Assembly: GCA_947247005.1 (NCBI GenBank)
Contig: OX365951.1
Span: 193,501-257,500, forward strand
From: Spisula solida
Lineage: Eukaryota > Mollusca > Bivalvia > Venerida > Mactridae
Direction: 5' to 3'
DNA length: 64,000 bases
The notes beneath the pieces are model-generated. The model was given only the letters and a program-made list of their open reading frames with translations. It made no database searches and had not been told where the DNA came from. This document shows positions 61,931 through 64,000 of the stretch, piece after piece (the first letter of the stretch is position 1; every line of letters starts with the position of its first letter). Made by a program: the position numbers and the translations under genes.

Positions 61931-62539
61931 TAAGATAATTTCTTGTGAAATATTTCACGAAGTGCAACAAAATTCATCCGACGTGATGCCAAAGCGTCGG
62001 AGAGTTGTGTATTAAAACAGTTCTTCTGTCGCTTTTATTCACTTAAGTTAGAACTGACAGTACTGACGTAAAAAGTATGTTAAATGAAGTAGGCTGTAAG
62101 AGCTCGCAATTACCTATTACAAACTCGGTGAAATCAGATCAGTACTTGTAATGTTCGTACTCTCCAATATTACGCGCGACTGTGCTTAAAACAAAAGACA
62201 TATAACGTTTGTATAAAGAGTAATTATGAGTAACATGGTGAGCATTATTCTCAGAGCGATTTTTTTCTTAATGATTGTCAAATCATTCATAGAATTCCAT
62301 TATCATTTACAAAATTAATGTAACGCTTACATACGAGAGTTACAACAGAGAAACAAATATTTGAAGCGAGGAATGCACTTAATCCAATCTTTAGAGACCA
62401 AAGCACCACATGTATTATGTCTACTGTCAAGTCATGGGCTCGTGCCACGATGTAGCTTTGATTAAACTAAATGAGAAGCCTGCAATGTCAGGATATACAT
62501 GGATGTTCATGAACATGCAAACAGATAACATTTAGTCAG

Positions 62540-62830
62540 ACAGGGAAGGCAGCACTCGACTTAACTAGCCGATCACAGAAAGTATAAACACATACAAGGC
62601 ACAATTGCCAACTGAACAAGTAAATGATCCACTAAAGTCCAAGCTGTCGAACAGCTAAATGACCTAGTTTACGCAAAAAAAGGCTTAACGCCCCAGCCGG
62701 ATGACTCAGTTTCAACATGTTTAATGCCTTATCTAGATGGCCCGCCTGAACACGAGGAGCGCAACAGTAGAACGACCCAGCTCCAATAAGCTGAATGTCC
62801 CCAGCCAAAGGACCTACTTTAAATAATTAA
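62540..62830 (+). repeat. R1 repeat, fairly complete head
   Basis: 'gacagggaaggcagcactcg' opens the copy, then 'agccgatcacagaaagtata', 'caaggcacaattgccaactg' and repeated 'agctgaatg/gacctact' motifs follow as at 1-540. It is the longest downstream copy and runs along the same internal order. Confidence 0.65.
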
Positions 62831-63045
62831 CATGCAATGTAGATGTAAAATAAAAGTTTGTACAATCGCATCATTTTGTGTTGATATATGTCGATATTTA
62901 AAATACTTCCGCTTGATGTGATTTTATTTTCTTTATATTGTAAGTCCCAAAACATGATGATCTTTGTGTCAACCGTAATTTGAACTATAAATATCATAAA
63001 GTCAACCTACATATTCTATATTTAATTATGGGGTGGATATATGGG

Positions 63046-63216
63046 CATAATAAAATGACGTTTGCCTTGTATAAGTGAGATCTAAGAATATGACCACAGG
63101 AAGTATGAAGCTGGTAGACAATTTAATGACGACATATTGCTATAACTATACAGATAGTCAGTCAAGATAAGTTCATTATCGGACAAACCTTTCCACCTAA
63201 TCAAAACTGTACAATA
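63046..63216 (-). repeat. Dispersed repeat I1, inverted copy
   Basis: Inverse partner of 51349-51517, as described there. Both lie outside the ends of unit 2. Confidence 0.8.
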
Positions 63217-63256
63217 TTGTCATGAAACACGTCTCTGTAATTATACTACATGATGT

Positions 63257-64000
63257 AGGAAAGTCAAACACTAAAACTAGCCAAACACTCAATCTAGCCA
63301 AACACTCAAATTAGCCAAACACTCAAACTAGCCAAACACTCAATCTAGCCAAACACTCAATCTAGCCAAACAATTAAACTAGCCAAACACTCAATCTAGC
63401 CAAACACTCAAACTAGCCAAACACTCAAACTAGTCAAATACTCAAACTAGTCAAGCACTCAAACTAGCCAAACACTCAAACTAGCAAATCACTCAAACTA
63501 GCCAAACACTCAAACTAGCCAAACACTCACACTAGCCAAACACTCAAACTAGCCAAACACTCAAACAAGTCAAACACTCAAACTAGCCAAACACTCAAAC
63601 TAGCCAAACACTCAAACTAGCAAAACACTCAAACTAGCCAAACACTCAAACTAGCCAAACACTCACACTAGCCAAACACTCAAACTAGCCAAACACTCAA
63701 ACTAGCCAAACACTCAAACTAGCCAAACACTCAATCTAGCCAAACACTCAAACTAGCCAAACACTCAAACTAGTCAAATACTCAAACTAGTCAAGCACTC
63801 ACACTAGCCAAACACTCAAACTAGCCAAACACTCAAACAAGTCAAACACTCAAACTAGCCAAACACTCAAACTAGCCAAACACTCAAACTAGCAAAACAC
63901 TCAAACTAGCCAAACACTCAAACTAGCCAAACACTCACACTAGCCAAACACTCAAACTAGCCAAACACTCAAACTAGCCAAACACTCAAACTAGCCAAAC
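63257..64000. repeat. 17 bp minisatellite running off the window, with higher-order repeat
   Basis: The unit is ctagccaaacactcaaa, at least 43 copies, truncated by the window end. Variant markers repeat together: 'tagtcaaata' at 63431 and 63771 (340 bp, 20 units), 'tcaaacaagt' at 63561 and 63833, and 'ctagcaaaac' at 63617 and 63889 (272 bp, 16 units). A block of about 16-20 units was therefore duplicated, with four units gained or lost. Confidence 0.97.

Larger units (their letters stand above)
54293..62420. repeat. Tandem segmental duplication, unit 2
   Basis: Partner of 42875-50190 in the same orientation. Insertions specific to this unit relative to unit 1: R1 region about 55640-56170, hAT-like element 56316-56888, 13 bp minisatellite 58064-58335, R1 fragment about 59030-59180, unidentified insert about 59400-59890, and tandem-repeat element about 60975-61930. 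It lacks the LINE of unit 1. Confidence 0.85.

Noticed and set aside
1..64000. CRISPR array reading of the regular repeats
   Set aside because: The repeats are contiguous units without unique spacers, and the sequence is eukaryotic in character.

Overview
The window looks like nuclear, intergenic DNA from an animal, most likely a bivalve or other mollusc. It is AT-rich and gene-poor, has no bacterial gene arrangement, and is packed with eukaryotic repeats: tRNA-derived SINEs, dead non-LTR retrotransposons, TA-flanked mariner and pogo-like MITEs, foldback elements, minisatellites, and a roughly 175-180 bp tandem repeat with an 'aacaagagctgtc' start and 'gccgacgg' end of a kind I associate with bivalve genomes. 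The taxonomic call is inference. No intact multi-exon gene, rRNA, CRISPR array or viral gene was recognised.

Layout. 1-540: part of a dispersed repeat (called R1 here). 541-13350: two copies (A 541-7155, B 8455-13350) of a segment about 4.9 kb long without later insertions, separated by a 939 bp mariner-type MITE. Copy A later gained a SINE, an unidentified insert of about 670 bp and a 5'-truncated LINE, and lost about 0.2 kb covering the end of a minus-strand exon-like frame that stays open in copy B. 13.3-26.9 kb: SINEs, tRNA-like fragments, foldback MITEs and repeat debris. 26938-30062: a minisatellite of about 125 copies of a 25 bp unit with a 624 bp higher-order period. 30-42.8 kb: mostly unassigned, with one SINE, one complete pogo-type MITE and a few candidate short exons, the best at 35697-35795.

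42.9-62.4 kb: a second tandem duplication (unit 1 about 42875-50190, unit 2 about 54293-62420). Each unit gives the empty target site for insertions in the other. A dead RT-bearing LINE (about 44921-46435) is only in unit 1. A 573 bp element with 14 bp TIRs and an 8 bp target duplication (56316-56888), an R1 copy, a 13 bp minisatellite and the 175-180 bp tandem repeat are only in unit 2. A mariner with decayed transposase N-terminal coding lies between them at 50212-51110. 63257 to the window end is a 17 bp minisatellite, also with higher-order structure.

There is no pathway to reconstruct. The biological content is a record of duplication followed by differential transposition and minisatellite birth. 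The strongest results are the paired filled and empty sites and the higher-order minisatellites. Possible protein-coding content is limited to a few exon-like pieces, all tentative.
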